A stretch of 8,607 bases of DNA from Bacteriovoracaceae bacterium UBA7695 (GTDB lineage Bacteria; Bdellovibrionota; Bacteriovoracia; Bacteriovoracales; Bacteriovoracaceae): contig DLGL01000047.1 in assembly GCA_002482685.1 (NCBI GenBank), positions 1 to 8,607 on the forward strand, in the 5' to 3' direction. Positions 1-6,539 of this stretch are shown here, one piece after another (the first letter of the stretch is position 1; each line of letters begins with the position of its first letter). Position numbers and translations under genes: made by a program. The notes under the pieces were generated by a model. It was not told the DNA's origin and did not search any database. It was given only the letters and a program-made list of their open reading frames with translations.

Positions 1-36
1 TGTTCCAGTTGTTCCAGTTGTTCCGGTTGTTCCAGT
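1..36. repeat. Nine-base tandem repeat coding for Thr-Gly-Thr units
   Basis: Four contiguous copies of TGTTCCAGT are visible, the third with one A-to-G change. More degenerate units continue to about base 51. On the coding (minus) strand each unit is ACTGGAACA, giving the Gly-Thr-Thr register of the partial protein. Nine bases is three codons, so gain or loss of a unit by slippage would keep the frame. The array continues beyond the left edge, so its length cannot be given. Confidence 0.85.
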
Positions 37-624
37 CGTGCCTGTTGTTCCATTGTCTCCGTTAGATCCATTCCCACCTGTATCTGATCCACGATTACGA
101 CAATGTCTGATAATGAGATAGGTCACTACACCCACAATGACGACACCAACAACGATCACTACTTTACTATAAGAGCGAGAAGCTCCACCACCGAAGCTAG
201 CACCTCGTGAGTAACTCTTTTCCATGAAATTCATGGCCACTTCTGAGGCGTCTTCTTCATGAAGGTTTTGCTTCTTAAGTGCTGCTAAAAGCGTTGAGTA
301 TTCTTTTTTTGTACTTGCATCCAGGAGACTTTTTTCCATGTGAGAGAGTATGTCAGCGTCTGTGACACCACTTTTAACCAAGTCTACTAGACCGTCTTCT
401 AAATCTCTCTGTGCGTTTTCTTTGAAGGTTGGATCTTTTTGATCCCATTCAACGGTCATAGCGTAACGAAATTTGTTGAAGACGCTGGCGATCTTTTGAT
501 CGGCCGACTTCAATTCCATTTTGTACTCTACGTGGGTTTGAGCTTGTAAATTCGAAGGAATTACAATGTTAGTGAAAAGTGCGAGGGCGAGTCCAAGTCC
601 GATTTGGTTTTTAATGAATTTCAT
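1..624 (-). CDS. Exported/membrane-anchored protein with Gly-Thr-Thr repeat tail (partial, C-terminus off the window)
   Basis: An open frame runs from an ATG at 624 to base 1 with no stop, giving 208 visible residues. The start is supported by an AAAGGAA ribosome binding site 8 bases upstream. Residues 1-28 look like a Sec signal peptide (MKFIKNQ, hydrophobic core, cleavage near LQA|QT). Residues 30-140 are charged and probably helical, with no family I recognise. A Gly/Ser-rich stretch (141-152, containing GGG) leads into one strongly hydrophobic Val/Ile/Gly segment (155-172) and then a basic cluster, RHCRNR (173-178). From 183 onward the chain is a Gly-X-Y pattern: GGN, GSN, GDN, then five GTT units and a truncated sixth. 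By the positive-inside rule the tail would be cytoplasmic if the hydrophobic segment stays in the membrane. The Gly-rich/hydrophobic/basic order also resembles C-terminal sorting signals such as GlyGly-CTERM, but those normally end the protein. The function is unknown. The gene has its own predicted promoter and is probably not cotranscribed with the upstream peptidase gene. Confidence 0.85.
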   Translation of the reverse strand, partial: MKFIKNQIGLGLALALFTNIVIPSNLQAQTHVEYKMELKSADQKIASVFNKFRYAMTVEWDQKDPTFKENAQRDLEDGLVDLVKSGVTDADILSHMEKSLLDASTKKEYSTLLAALKKQNLHEEDASEVAMNFMEKSYSRGASFGGGASRSYSKVVIVVGVVIVGVVTYLIIRHCRNRGSDTGGNGSNGDNGTTGTTGTTGTTGTTGT

Positions 625-647
625 CAATACATTCCTTTGTTAAAATT

Positions 648-676
648 CTTACAGACGACTTTTAACCAGATGTTAA
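648..676 (-). promoter_or_regulatory. Predicted sigma-70-type promoter of the GTT-repeat protein
   Basis: On the minus strand a -35 box TTAACA (676-671, 5 of 6 consensus bases) is followed by a 17-base spacer and a -10 box TGTAAG (653-648, 4 of 6). Transcription would begin near 641, leaving a leader of about 17 bases that contains the AAAGGAA ribosome binding site. The call is from consensus match only. Confidence 0.4.
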
Positions 677-687
677 TCGGGAGTCAT

Positions 688-713
688 CATAAGAGTTCTT
701 AAAAGAATTTATG
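688..713 (-). terminator. Imperfect inverted repeat just after the metallopeptidase gene; possible weak terminator
   Basis: Outer arms CATAA (688-692) and TTATG (709-713) enclose inner arms TTCTT (696-700) and AAGAA (703-707), with a small asymmetric internal loop. It begins five bases past the stop codon of the peptidase gene. The stem is AT-rich and no U-run follows on the minus strand, so it does not fit a classical intrinsic terminator. It could be an RNA 3'-end stabiliser, or chance in AT-rich DNA. Confidence 0.25.
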
Positions 714-717
714 AAAC

Positions 718-1944
718 TTAAAAACCTTTAGCTGAGAACATTTGAAATAGTTTAAGCTTGTCGCGTCTTGGACTCTCACATTTCGTTGTGCACGAATCAA
801 AGACGGCCTGTATTAAGTGATTGTTAATAGTCGCCGTACTGGTTGAAAGCTTTGTTCTAACATCGTATACAAGCTGGTCTGCTGTCTCTGCGCCTAACGT
901 CTCACGCACGTCCCATAATACAGAAAGAACAAAGTCTGATGTAGCCATGCGGGACGATTCATACCAATGGTCATATTTTCTTTTTTGCTCAACATCCTTA
1001 TGAGCAGCGTTGCTGTAGCCTTTCACACGCGCGTAAATCTTTCTTTTTTCCGTTAAAGCTGCGACGAAATAGTCTGCGAGTCCTTCGATTACGGGAGTGG
1101 AGTGAGTCAACTCCAGATGATCACTTAAAACGAGATGAGCATATTCGTGATAGGTAACTTCAGGGACCATTGCAGTGTCTAGATAGTAGTATTTATCTGC
1201 AAAGAATCCATCCATGTGCTTTGTAGATTCAATAACGGCTTTAGTTAAAGCTATAGTTCCAGCAAATCTCACGACACTGACCCAAAGTGGGTTCGGCGAA
1301 TAGGTTGGGTAAAAAATGTGCTCCATGATGGTGCTGTTAAAGCGGTTAACAGTAAAATTAATAAACGGTTGCTCAAGAGCACTTAAAGAAGCTGTGAGTG
1401 GGTTGGGACCCAGACCGGGTAGATTTTTTGTTTCGACTTTTTTCATAGGCCTGAACCAGATTTCCTGATTCCATATATCACTTCTGTCTTCCGGAACCCA
1501 GTCTGGCGTCTGGCCGGATGGAATAGAGAGAGCGTTATTAAACTGCGGGTCCCGGTTGTCATGGGCAAAATGCCCTTGTTCATCATAGAGATTGGTGATT
1601 TCGATCCTCACAATCACCTGATTCATTGTCTGAGGAAGATGAGTTTTCATTTCATTAACCCAGAAGTTCCTCGCGCGGGTTAAATGATGGTAGACGGTCG
1701 CCGCCTTGGTCACAATCTTTGAATTCTCATGAGTAAATGATATGGCCTGATTGGATTTTCCTGCTACGACTTTAAAATATTTCCCTTCAAAGCTATCAGG
1801 ACTTATGAGGTCTTGAAGTTCCACTTTATGGAAATAGGTCCCATTGTTTTTAATCTTCCTTTCAAGAACAAGAAATGATGGAGCTTCCTGAGCAATGGCC
1901 GTTGAACAAAAACAGATAAACAGAAGAATTGATAGTATTTTCAT
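718..1944 (-). CDS. Secreted zinc metallopeptidase-like protein (HExxH...E, gluzincin type)
   Basis: This is a 408-residue protein predicted to be exported and to hydrolyse peptide bonds. The signal peptide is residues 1-19 (MKILSILLF core, cleavage after AIA). The zinc signature is H266-E-Y-A-H270, followed 17 residues later by EGLADYF, with E287 as the likely third zinc ligand. HEYAH plus E-G-x-A-D-Y resembles gluzincin (thermolysin/fungalysin-like) active sites. The N-terminal 250 residues match no family I know. A C385-x3-C389 pair near the C-terminus could form a disulfide after export. I chose the ATG at 1944 because TAAGGA lies four bases before it and the signal peptide starts there. 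An in-frame ATG at 2007 would add 21 residues, overlap the upstream gene and bury the signal peptide. The gene follows the unknown exported protein by 7 bases, so they probably share an mRNA. The substrate is unknown; a catalytically inactive homologue cannot be excluded. Confidence 0.85.
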   Translation of the reverse strand: MKILSILLFICFCSTAIAQEAPSFLVLERKIKNNGTYFHKVELQDLISPDSFEGKYFKVVAGKSNQAISFTHENSKIVTKAATVYHHLTRARNFWVNEMKTHLPQTMNQVIVRIEITNLYDEQGHFAHDNRDPQFNNALSIPSGQTPDWVPEDRSDIWNQEIWFRPMKKVETKNLPGLGPNPLTASLSALEQPFINFTVNRFNSTIMEHIFYPTYSPNPLWVSVVRFAGTIALTKAVIESTKHMDGFFADKYYYLDTAMVPEVTYHEYAHLVLSDHLELTHSTPVIEGLADYFVAALTEKRKIYARVKGYSNAAHKDVEQKRKYDHWYESSRMATSDFVLSVLWDVRETLGAETADQLVYDVRTKLSTSTATINNHLIQAVFDSCTTKCESPRRDKLKLFQMFSAKGF

Positions 1945-1948
1945 ATTG

Positions 1949-1954
1949 TCCTTA
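1949..1954 (-). promoter_or_regulatory. Ribosome binding site overlapping the upstream stop codon
   Basis: The minus-strand sequence TAAGGA contains the TAA stop of the upstream gene (1954-1952) as its first three bases and ends four bases before the ATG at 1944. A ribosome ending the first gene would stand on the Shine-Dalgarno of the second, which suggests translational coupling and fixes the start of the metallopeptidase. Confidence 0.7.
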
Positions 1955-3283
1955 AATAACCACATTCCAGTTGTCGTCCGCATCGGCCGGTTTATTGCCT
2001 TTAACAACTTTTGTCTGAGTCACAACCAAAGCAATGGCACCCACAATATTCCATGGAGGGGGAAGGAACCATGTGGCAGTCCCGGCCAGAGAGAAAGCAA
2101 AATTGGCGTAGGTTTTCCACTGAGGATCTTTCGGATCCCAGAAATCCTCAAAGTTAAGAATAAGCTCGAGTTCATCTGCTTTGATATAACCAGTTTCATA
2201 AGCGGCGGTTACAAGATCTTCATATTCAATTGTTAGGCCAGAGAATGTCTCAGACCGCATGACTTCGGCCATGTCTTTTCTGAGCATCTTAAGAGACAGG
2301 CGGTATTTCTCCATAGGCGATAGTACATAGGTTTCTATGTCATCTGGATCTTGATTAAACTGAAAATTAATTGAAACATACCTGGCATCAAGGCGCTTAG
2401 CAGTTTTTTCAATGATGTTGGAGAGAATCATCACCTGAGTACTGTTAAAGTTTTTATAAAGCCGCTCTCGGTGGGTAAGTTTATTTTTTCTTCCTAAATG
2501 CTTTGTCGAAAATGATGCCTGATCCATCACAGGCCGTCCGGTGCTTGAAAGCTTATCCTTGGCGTTATTAGCTATATCTACATAACTTGCCAGATGGACG
2601 GGCCAGTCAAGTGCCTTCTCTTCTCTGAAGGCTTCCAGTTTATTAAACGTTGATAACGAAATGATGTCTTTTTCCATCGCCAGATAGTTTAGTCTGCGTA
2701 AAGTTGCGTCCCGCTGTTTTTCATTTTTCCATGTCAGTTTTCTTGAGAGCCTTTGATAGGCAGCAAGAGAGCACCGGGATATATCATCGGGCCATGTTGA
2801 AAATTCCGCATAAGTACTGGCAAGATCCACATCCGTAGTTCTGTCATTGTAGCGGTTAAGCGGTGGAAGATTTGGGTAACCTCTTCTTTCTTTATTTCTT
2901 AAACTAGTATTGAGTTTTACAGATTTTATAATAATGTCCAAGAACAGATCATCGATCAGATTCTCAATTCTAAGGTAAGAGGCAACTGCTAGTAGGTTAT
3001 TATTTGATTGAAGAGTCTGGTCCATGAGTTGAACCATCCCGAGATCACAGGCAGTGTCCCGATTCTTTAATTCCAAAAGAGTGTCTGAGAGCAGAGTTGT
3101 AGCCTTCTGAGTGGCGGATTCTTTTCCACCTACAGAGTAAGCCCATTGGGCCGCCATTTTAAAATGAGAATTTGTTAAGACCTTCGAGTTCAATTCTTTA
3201 TTATTGGTGAAGTAAGCTGTGTCATAGGCGCAGGCCATATTCAAATAGAAAAGAGTTACCGCACCGATAATAAGCTTAAGCAT
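1952..3283 (-). CDS. Exported protein of unknown family with C-terminal hydrophobic region
   Basis: I do not recognise this 443-residue protein. It starts with a signal peptide (residues 1-19, cleavage after A-C-A and before YDTAYF). The Cys at 18 is not in a proper lipobox, since residues 15-17 are N-M-A. The mature part is mostly charged and probably alpha-helical. It has two cysteines, C79 and C171, which could pair in the periplasm. Near the C-terminus, residues 391-427 form two hydrophobic stretches broken by a P-P-P-W turn (408-411), which could be a membrane hairpin or a hydrophobic plug. An acidic tail ending in NWNVVI follows. No catalytic motif is visible. The ATG at 3283 has AAGGGG just upstream and directly precedes the signal peptide. 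The tight linkage to the secreted metallopeptidase suggests a partner such as an inhibitor, chaperone, anchor or substrate. That is inference from position alone. Confidence 0.8.
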   Translation of the reverse strand: MLKLIIGAVTLFYLNMACAYDTAYFTNNKELNSKVLTNSHFKMAAQWAYSVGGKESATQKATTLLSDTLLELKNRDTACDLGMVQLMDQTLQSNNNLLAVASYLRIENLIDDLFLDIIIKSVKLNTSLRNKERRGYPNLPPLNRYNDRTTDVDLASTYAEFSTWPDDISRCSLAAYQRLSRKLTWKNEKQRDATLRRLNYLAMEKDIISLSTFNKLEAFREEKALDWPVHLASYVDIANNAKDKLSSTGRPVMDQASFSTKHLGRKNKLTHRERLYKNFNSTQVMILSNIIEKTAKRLDARYVSINFQFNQDPDDIETYVLSPMEKYRLSLKMLRKDMAEVMRSETFSGLTIEYEDLVTAAYETGYIKADELELILNFEDFWDPKDPQWKTYANFAFSLAGTATWFLPPPWNIVGAIALVVTQTKVVKGNKPADADDNWNVVI

Positions 3284-3305
3284 AAGGACCCCTTGAAGGG
3301 TCTTA
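3283..3305 (-). promoter_or_regulatory. Hairpin covering the ribosome binding site of the unknown exported protein
   Basis: In the minus-strand RNA the arm UAAGACCC (3305-3298) can pair with GGGUCCUUA (3291-3283) across a six-base loop, with one bulged C. The second arm and loop contain the AAGGGG Shine-Dalgarno, and the last pair uses the A of the AUG. Folding would hide the start site, so translation could depend on melting the hairpin. Stem stability was not computed. Confidence 0.4.
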
Positions 3306-3334
3306 AGTAGTCTTTCTGATAAGTGGTGTAAAGA

Positions 3335-3350
3335 TTAGAAGCCTTTCTAA
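3335..3350 (-). terminator. Perfect 6-bp inverted repeat after the kinase gene; weak terminator candidate
   Basis: Arms TTAGAA (3335-3340) and TTCTAA (3345-3350) flank a four-base loop. On the minus strand the stem is followed by TCTTT, a poor U-tract. It lies in the 92-base gap between the histidine kinase and the unknown exported protein. The stem has a single GC pair, so termination would be weak. I found no convincing promoter in the same gap, so readthrough from the kinase gene remains possible. Confidence 0.3.
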
Positions 3351-3375
3351 AGAAATATTAGGGTTACGTTAAAAT

Positions 3376-4737
3376 TCAGAGCGGACTTTTTGTAAGAGTT
3401 ACAATGAAAGTCGTCTCGGCAGAGTTGCGGTCAAGAGTTAAGCTCCCATTATTGGCCTCAATAATTCCTAATGAGGAACTAAGCCCCAGCCCCGCACCCA
3501 GGCCTACATCTTTGGTGGTAAAGAACGGGTGAAAGATTTTCTCCCGGATTTCATCAGAGATACCGGGGCCATTGTCGGTTATAATGAGTCTGGCGGCGTC
3601 AGCATCTTCTTGAATCTCTAACTTAATCCATTTGGTACCCTCAACTTTTTGAACAGCATCAAATGAATTATTGAGAAGACTAAAAATCACCTGGGATATC
3701 TGAACTGGTCGACACGAAACGGAAACATTATTCATGACCCCTTTTCTAAGTTCAATTTCACGGAGTTCAAATTGCTCTTTAGTCAAAAGTAGAGTGTTCT
3801 CAAGGATAGAAAGTAGTGAAACTTGCTGAATCGGATCTGCACCAGCATCCCGGCCGAAATTGCGCAGACCCAGAATGATTTTATTAATTCTAAAAACCGT
3901 TTCTTCAATTATAAATGAGGCCCTGAGTACTGCTTTTAGATCCGGAGTTTCTCTTTGCAAAAGCCGCTGCAACTGATGAGCATGCAACTGGATGATGGCC
4001 AGCGGGTTATTGATTTCGTGGGCCACTCCATTTGCCATCTGACCAAGTGAAGCCAGTCTGGCCGAGTTTGCAACCATCGCTCCATACTCTGCCCGAACTT
4101 TTATGGAGGCGTTTTCTGTGGCCAGTGCCTCAAGAACGGAAGCCGTTGAGAATGTAGTGAGAGCTATGATGCCTATGACTGCAAACGTAAAGCCGAGCAT
4201 CAGCCATTCCGGACGTGTGTAAGCATATGCGTAATCAAGCTGATGAATGGATGTCAGAATTCCTGCCAGAGCAAAACAGCGTGGGATAAAACCAATTCTC
4301 TTTGATCGCATGAAAAGGGCCTGGGGCCCAGTAAGCAACATGGGGAAAGTGGCCCCAATCAGGCAAGGGAGCACCATCAGATTTGGGCCAACTGAGACAT
4401 AGTCAAGAATGATGGTGACTATAACTCCTGCAGCATAGATATAATAAAACTTTTTTGGCCTAAAAGTGATTCCTGTTATTAGACAAAGAAGTTCCGTAAA
4501 TTTTAGGGTTCCAAAGAAAATTAAGGAGCATGAGAGTGCCTGGGCCAGGTAAGATGATTCGAGAAAGACTCCCTGAAAAAGACCAGTGAGTAACATATAA
4601 AAATTGGCCAGTGCCTGAAGTTTGTAGTGACGGGCCTGAGTCTTTACCCAAAGGATGGCCCCAAGGAGGGCGTTAAATATCAGGATCGACCCATATGGGA
4701 TGAGCATAATATAGAGAGGATTCGTAGTTTGACTCAT
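3376..4737 (-). CDS. Orphan membrane sensor histidine kinase with seven-helix N-terminal domain
   Basis: This 453-residue inner-membrane kinase would autophosphorylate on histidine and pass the phosphate to a response regulator. Seven hydrophobic segments are visible at about 8-30, 41-58, 64-90, 97-113, 120-142, 150-165 and 178-197. The basic VKTQARHYK after the first places the N-terminus outside and the kinase inside. A linker (200-225) leads to the H-box ASLGQMANGVAHEINNPL, with the phospho-acceptor at H240. The ATPase domain carries the N-box SLLNNSFDAV (N357), the G1 box D388-N-G-P-G392, the F-box FHPFFTTK (402-409) and the G2 box G414-A-G-L-G418. All catalytic boxes are intact, as in NtrB-like HisKA kinases. 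There is no HAMP or PAS domain and no response regulator gene in the window, so its partner must be elsewhere. The signal sensed is unknown. The start lacks a good Shine-Dalgarno but has a -10-like box just before it. The gene follows the acyltransferase by 40 bases. Confidence 0.92.
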   Translation of the reverse strand: MSQTTNPLYIMLIPYGSILIFNALLGAILWVKTQARHYKLQALANFYMLLTGLFQGVFLESSYLAQALSCSLIFFGTLKFTELLCLITGITFRPKKFYYIYAAGVIVTIILDYVSVGPNLMVLPCLIGATFPMLLTGPQALFMRSKRIGFIPRCFALAGILTSIHQLDYAYAYTRPEWLMLGFTFAVIGIIALTTFSTASVLEALATENASIKVRAEYGAMVANSARLASLGQMANGVAHEINNPLAIIQLHAHQLQRLLQRETPDLKAVLRASFIIEETVFRINKIILGLRNFGRDAGADPIQQVSLLSILENTLLLTKEQFELREIELRKGVMNNVSVSCRPVQISQVIFSLLNNSFDAVQKVEGTKWIKLEIQEDADAARLIITDNGPGISDEIREKIFHPFFTTKDVGLGAGLGLSSSLGIIEANNGSLTLDRNSAETTFIVTLTKSPL

Positions 4738-4742
4738 AGTTT

Positions 4743-4773
4743 CTTATACTACAGATTACATAAAGCGATTCAA
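4743..4773 (-). promoter_or_regulatory. Possible kinase promoter giving a leaderless mRNA
   Basis: On the minus strand TATAAG (4748-4743, 5 of 6 matches to the -10 consensus) ends five bases before the ATG at 4737. A poor -35 candidate, TTGAAT (4773-4768), lies 19 bases upstream. Transcription from this box would begin at or next to the A of the start codon. The only Shine-Dalgarno candidate is a weak AAGAAA. Alternatively the gene is read from the acyltransferase promoter. Confidence 0.35.
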
Positions 4774-4777
4774 AAGA

Positions 4778-5860
4778 TTATCTAAAGGGTAGCGACTCCG
4801 AGAGCTGCTCAATAGCGATCTTTATCTGGTCTTTCTCACTATTTAGGAAGTTTGCAATGGCCTCAGAGAAGGCGGGGTGCTTAATTTTATGGGCGCTATA
4901 GATTCTTATCGGTCTGAAGCCCCTGGCTATCTTATGCTCACCCTGCGCCCCGGCCTCAAAGACTTTTAAAGAATTTTTTAGACAAAAATCAATACCTTGA
5001 TAGTAGCAAAGCTCGAAATGAAGATTCTCATGATATTCCAGGCAACCCCAGTAGCGGCCGTAAATTTTTTCATGATCATAAAAGAACAGAGAGCCCGCGA
5101 TAGCACTTCCATCTTTGGTAGCCTCGACATAGAGGATACTGTCTTTCATAGAGTTAAATATGAGCTTAAAGAAGGCTTCGTTTAAATAATCCTGAGAATT
5201 TTTATTCACAATCGTTGATATATAGAACTGATACATCCTGACAGCATGGTCCTGAGTCAGCTCCTCTTTGGTATAGGAGGTTATTGTTAGACCGGGAAAG
5301 TGGCGCTCGCGTCTGATCTGCTTGGCCTTGCGGCCTTTAAGTTGAATAAGAAAAATTTCAAAATCTTTATAACTATTATTTACGAAATGATACTGAATAC
5401 TTTCTCTGATTTGATAATCATTACTTTTGAAGAAATGAATTTCATGAGGTTCTAAAAATAAAAAATGGGATGAAGAGTAATCTCCCTTCAAATAATGAGC
5501 TTCATACGCATCCAGTAGGCTTTGTGCTGTCTTTTCATTAAAACTCTTCATTAAAAAATGTGATGTTGTGACAGGGGTAAAAGGCAGCATAGAAGTTAAC
5601 TTGGGATAATAGGAGAGGTTATGGCGACGATAGGCGTCTGCCCAACTCCAGTCAAAGATGTATTCACCATAGCTGTGGTTTTTCTCAAAGGTGTAAAGTG
5701 CAGCACTCTGATTCTCATGAACAAAATAGACTGGCCCCCAACCGGCATTGCTGCCAATAGAACCACTTTGAATCAAAGCTTCAAAGAATTCATAGCTCAG
5801 AAAGGGGTTTTGCCCCGGTCTTATATTATCCCATATGTCTTTTGAGAGTGATCTCATCAT
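4778..5860 (-). CDS. FemAB-like acyltransferase, DUF482/COG3146 family (GNAT superfamily)
   Basis: This 360-residue cytoplasmic protein belongs to the DUF482 family (COG3146, predicted acyltransferases with a GNAT fold). Family landmarks run the full length: NPFLSYEF (18-25), SGSIG...GW (32-41), HSYGEYIFDWSWADAY (62-77), YYPKL (84-88), PFTPVT (93-98), GRYWGCLEYHENLHFELCYY (268-287) and EAGAQGEHKIARGF (302-315). Length is close to the family norm and the gene looks intact. COG3146 has been labelled peptidoglycan biosynthesis because of its likeness to FemAB aminoacyl-transferases. The true substrate is not established, and nothing here decides it. Two ATGs lie side by side at 5860 and 5857; AGGA sits 7 bases before the first, which I chose. 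The gene has a good predicted promoter in the divergent region and may be cotranscribed with the kinase gene 40 bases downstream. Confidence 0.9.
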   Translation of the reverse strand: MMRSLSKDIWDNIRPGQNPFLSYEFFEALIQSGSIGSNAGWGPVYFVHENQSAALYTFEKNHSYGEYIFDWSWADAYRRHNLSYYPKLTSMLPFTPVTTSHFLMKSFNEKTAQSLLDAYEAHYLKGDYSSSHFLFLEPHEIHFFKSNDYQIRESIQYHFVNNSYKDFEIFLIQLKGRKAKQIRRERHFPGLTITSYTKEELTQDHAVRMYQFYISTIVNKNSQDYLNEAFFKLIFNSMKDSILYVEATKDGSAIAGSLFFYDHEKIYGRYWGCLEYHENLHFELCYYQGIDFCLKNSLKVFEAGAQGEHKIARGFRPIRIYSAHKIKHPAFSEAIANFLNSEKDQIKIAIEQLSESLPFR

Positions 5861-5885
5861 TGAAGTGTCCTAAATGGTGAAGCTC

Positions 5886-5914
5886 ATGGTAAAATTGGTG
5901 GGTAATTAAGTCAA
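5886..5914 (-). promoter_or_regulatory. Predicted leftward promoter of the acyltransferase
   Basis: On the minus strand a -35 box TTGACT (5914-5909, 5 of 6) is followed by a 17-base spacer and a -10 box TACCAT (5891-5886, 4 of 6). The start would be near 5879, giving a leader of about 19 bases that includes the AGGA ribosome binding site. This is the best-spaced promoter in the window by consensus. Confidence 0.5.
5887..5895 (+). promoter_or_regulatory. Predicted rightward extended -10 promoter of the methyltransferase-pirin operon
   Basis: TGGTAAAAT is an extended -10 element (TGn followed by TAAAAT, 5 of 6). No -35 match lies at the right distance, which extended -10 promoters can tolerate. 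The start would be near 5902, about 22 bases before the chosen ATG. It overlaps the -10 box of the opposite promoter. Confidence 0.4.
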
Positions 5915-5924
5915 AAGGATGTTT

Positions 5925-6539
5925 ATGGATAAACCTTATTCGCCTGCATGTGAAAGAAATCGTGGGCCTATTCTTGAGGTCCTTAAAGAGCATATTCTTC
6001 CTACCGATGAGCGACTTCTTGAAGTAGGCGCGGGATCAGGGCAGCATGCCGTTTATTTTGCCCCTTGTTTTCCCAGATTGGAGTGGTTTCCAACGGATCT
6101 CAGTTCTCAACTTCTTGGGATGAAAAAGTGGGTTGATGAGGCCCGGATTCCAAATCTTCAGAAACCTCAAAGGCTTGATGTAAGTAAAGATGATTTTCCC
6201 AAACTTCGCTTTGACGTTGTTTACACGGCCAATACCTTACACATTATGCACTGGAAGGATTGTAAATCCTTTATGAAGCTTTTAGGCCACAGGTTGCGCG
6301 AAGGCTCAAGGGCCATTTTTTATGGACCTTTTAAATACAATGGGGAGTTTACCTCTCCTAGTAATGCTGAATTTGATGAAACACTTAGAGCAAGAGATCC
6401 TCTAAGTGGGATTCGCGCTTTTGAAGATGTTAATAACAACATGATGAAAAATGGTTTTGAACTTGTTCATGATTACGAAATGCCTGCAAACAATCGTATG
6501 CTGATTTATAGTCGTCTTAAATTCGAGAAACATAAATGA
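5925..6539 (+). CDS. SAM-dependent methyltransferase, DUF938 family
   Basis: This is a 204-residue soluble class I methyltransferase of the DUF938 family. It opens with the family signature YSPACERNRGPILEVL (5-20). The SAM-binding motif I is L31-LEVGAGSG-Q40, followed by HAVYFA, and the acidic D58 of FPTD is placed to bind the SAM ribose. Further family landmarks are LDV (84-86), NTLHIMHW (103-110), YGPFKYNGEFTSPSNAEFD (133-151), RARDPLSGIR (155-164) and MPANN (186-190). Length is typical and the gene is complete. The acceptor substrate of DUF938 proteins is not established. Start choice: AAAAGGA ends at 5919, so it cannot serve an ATG at 5919 (which would add MF) but is well placed for the ATG at 5925. 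The gene overlaps the pirin gene by four bases. Confidence 0.9.
   Translation: MDKPYSPACERNRGPILEVLKEHILPTDERLLEVGAGSGQHAVYFAPCFPRLEWFPTDLSSQLLGMKKWVDEARIPNLQKPQRLDVSKDDFPKLRFDVVYTANTLHIMHWKDCKSFMKLLGHRLREGSRAIFYGPFKYNGEFTSPSNAEFDETLRARDPLSGIRAFEDVNNNMMKNGFELVHDYEMPANNRMLIYSRLKFEKHK

Noticed and set aside
1..36. CRISPR array
   Set aside because: The units are nine bases long, contiguous and in frame within a coding sequence, with no spacers.
1945..2007. Longer start for the metallopeptidase at 2007
   Set aside because: It would place 21 residues before a clear signal peptide and overlap the upstream gene. The TAAGGA site serves the ATG at 1944.
1895..2236. Plus-strand open frame opposite the two exported-protein genes
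   Set aside because: It overlaps two well-supported minus-strand genes with signal peptides and ribosome binding sites, and its translation shows no domain-like pattern.
3305..3375. Promoter for the unknown exported protein (TTTACA with TACTTA 17 bases downstream, minus strand)
   Set aside because: The -35 match is good but TACTTA is a poor -10, and no better pair was found in the gap.
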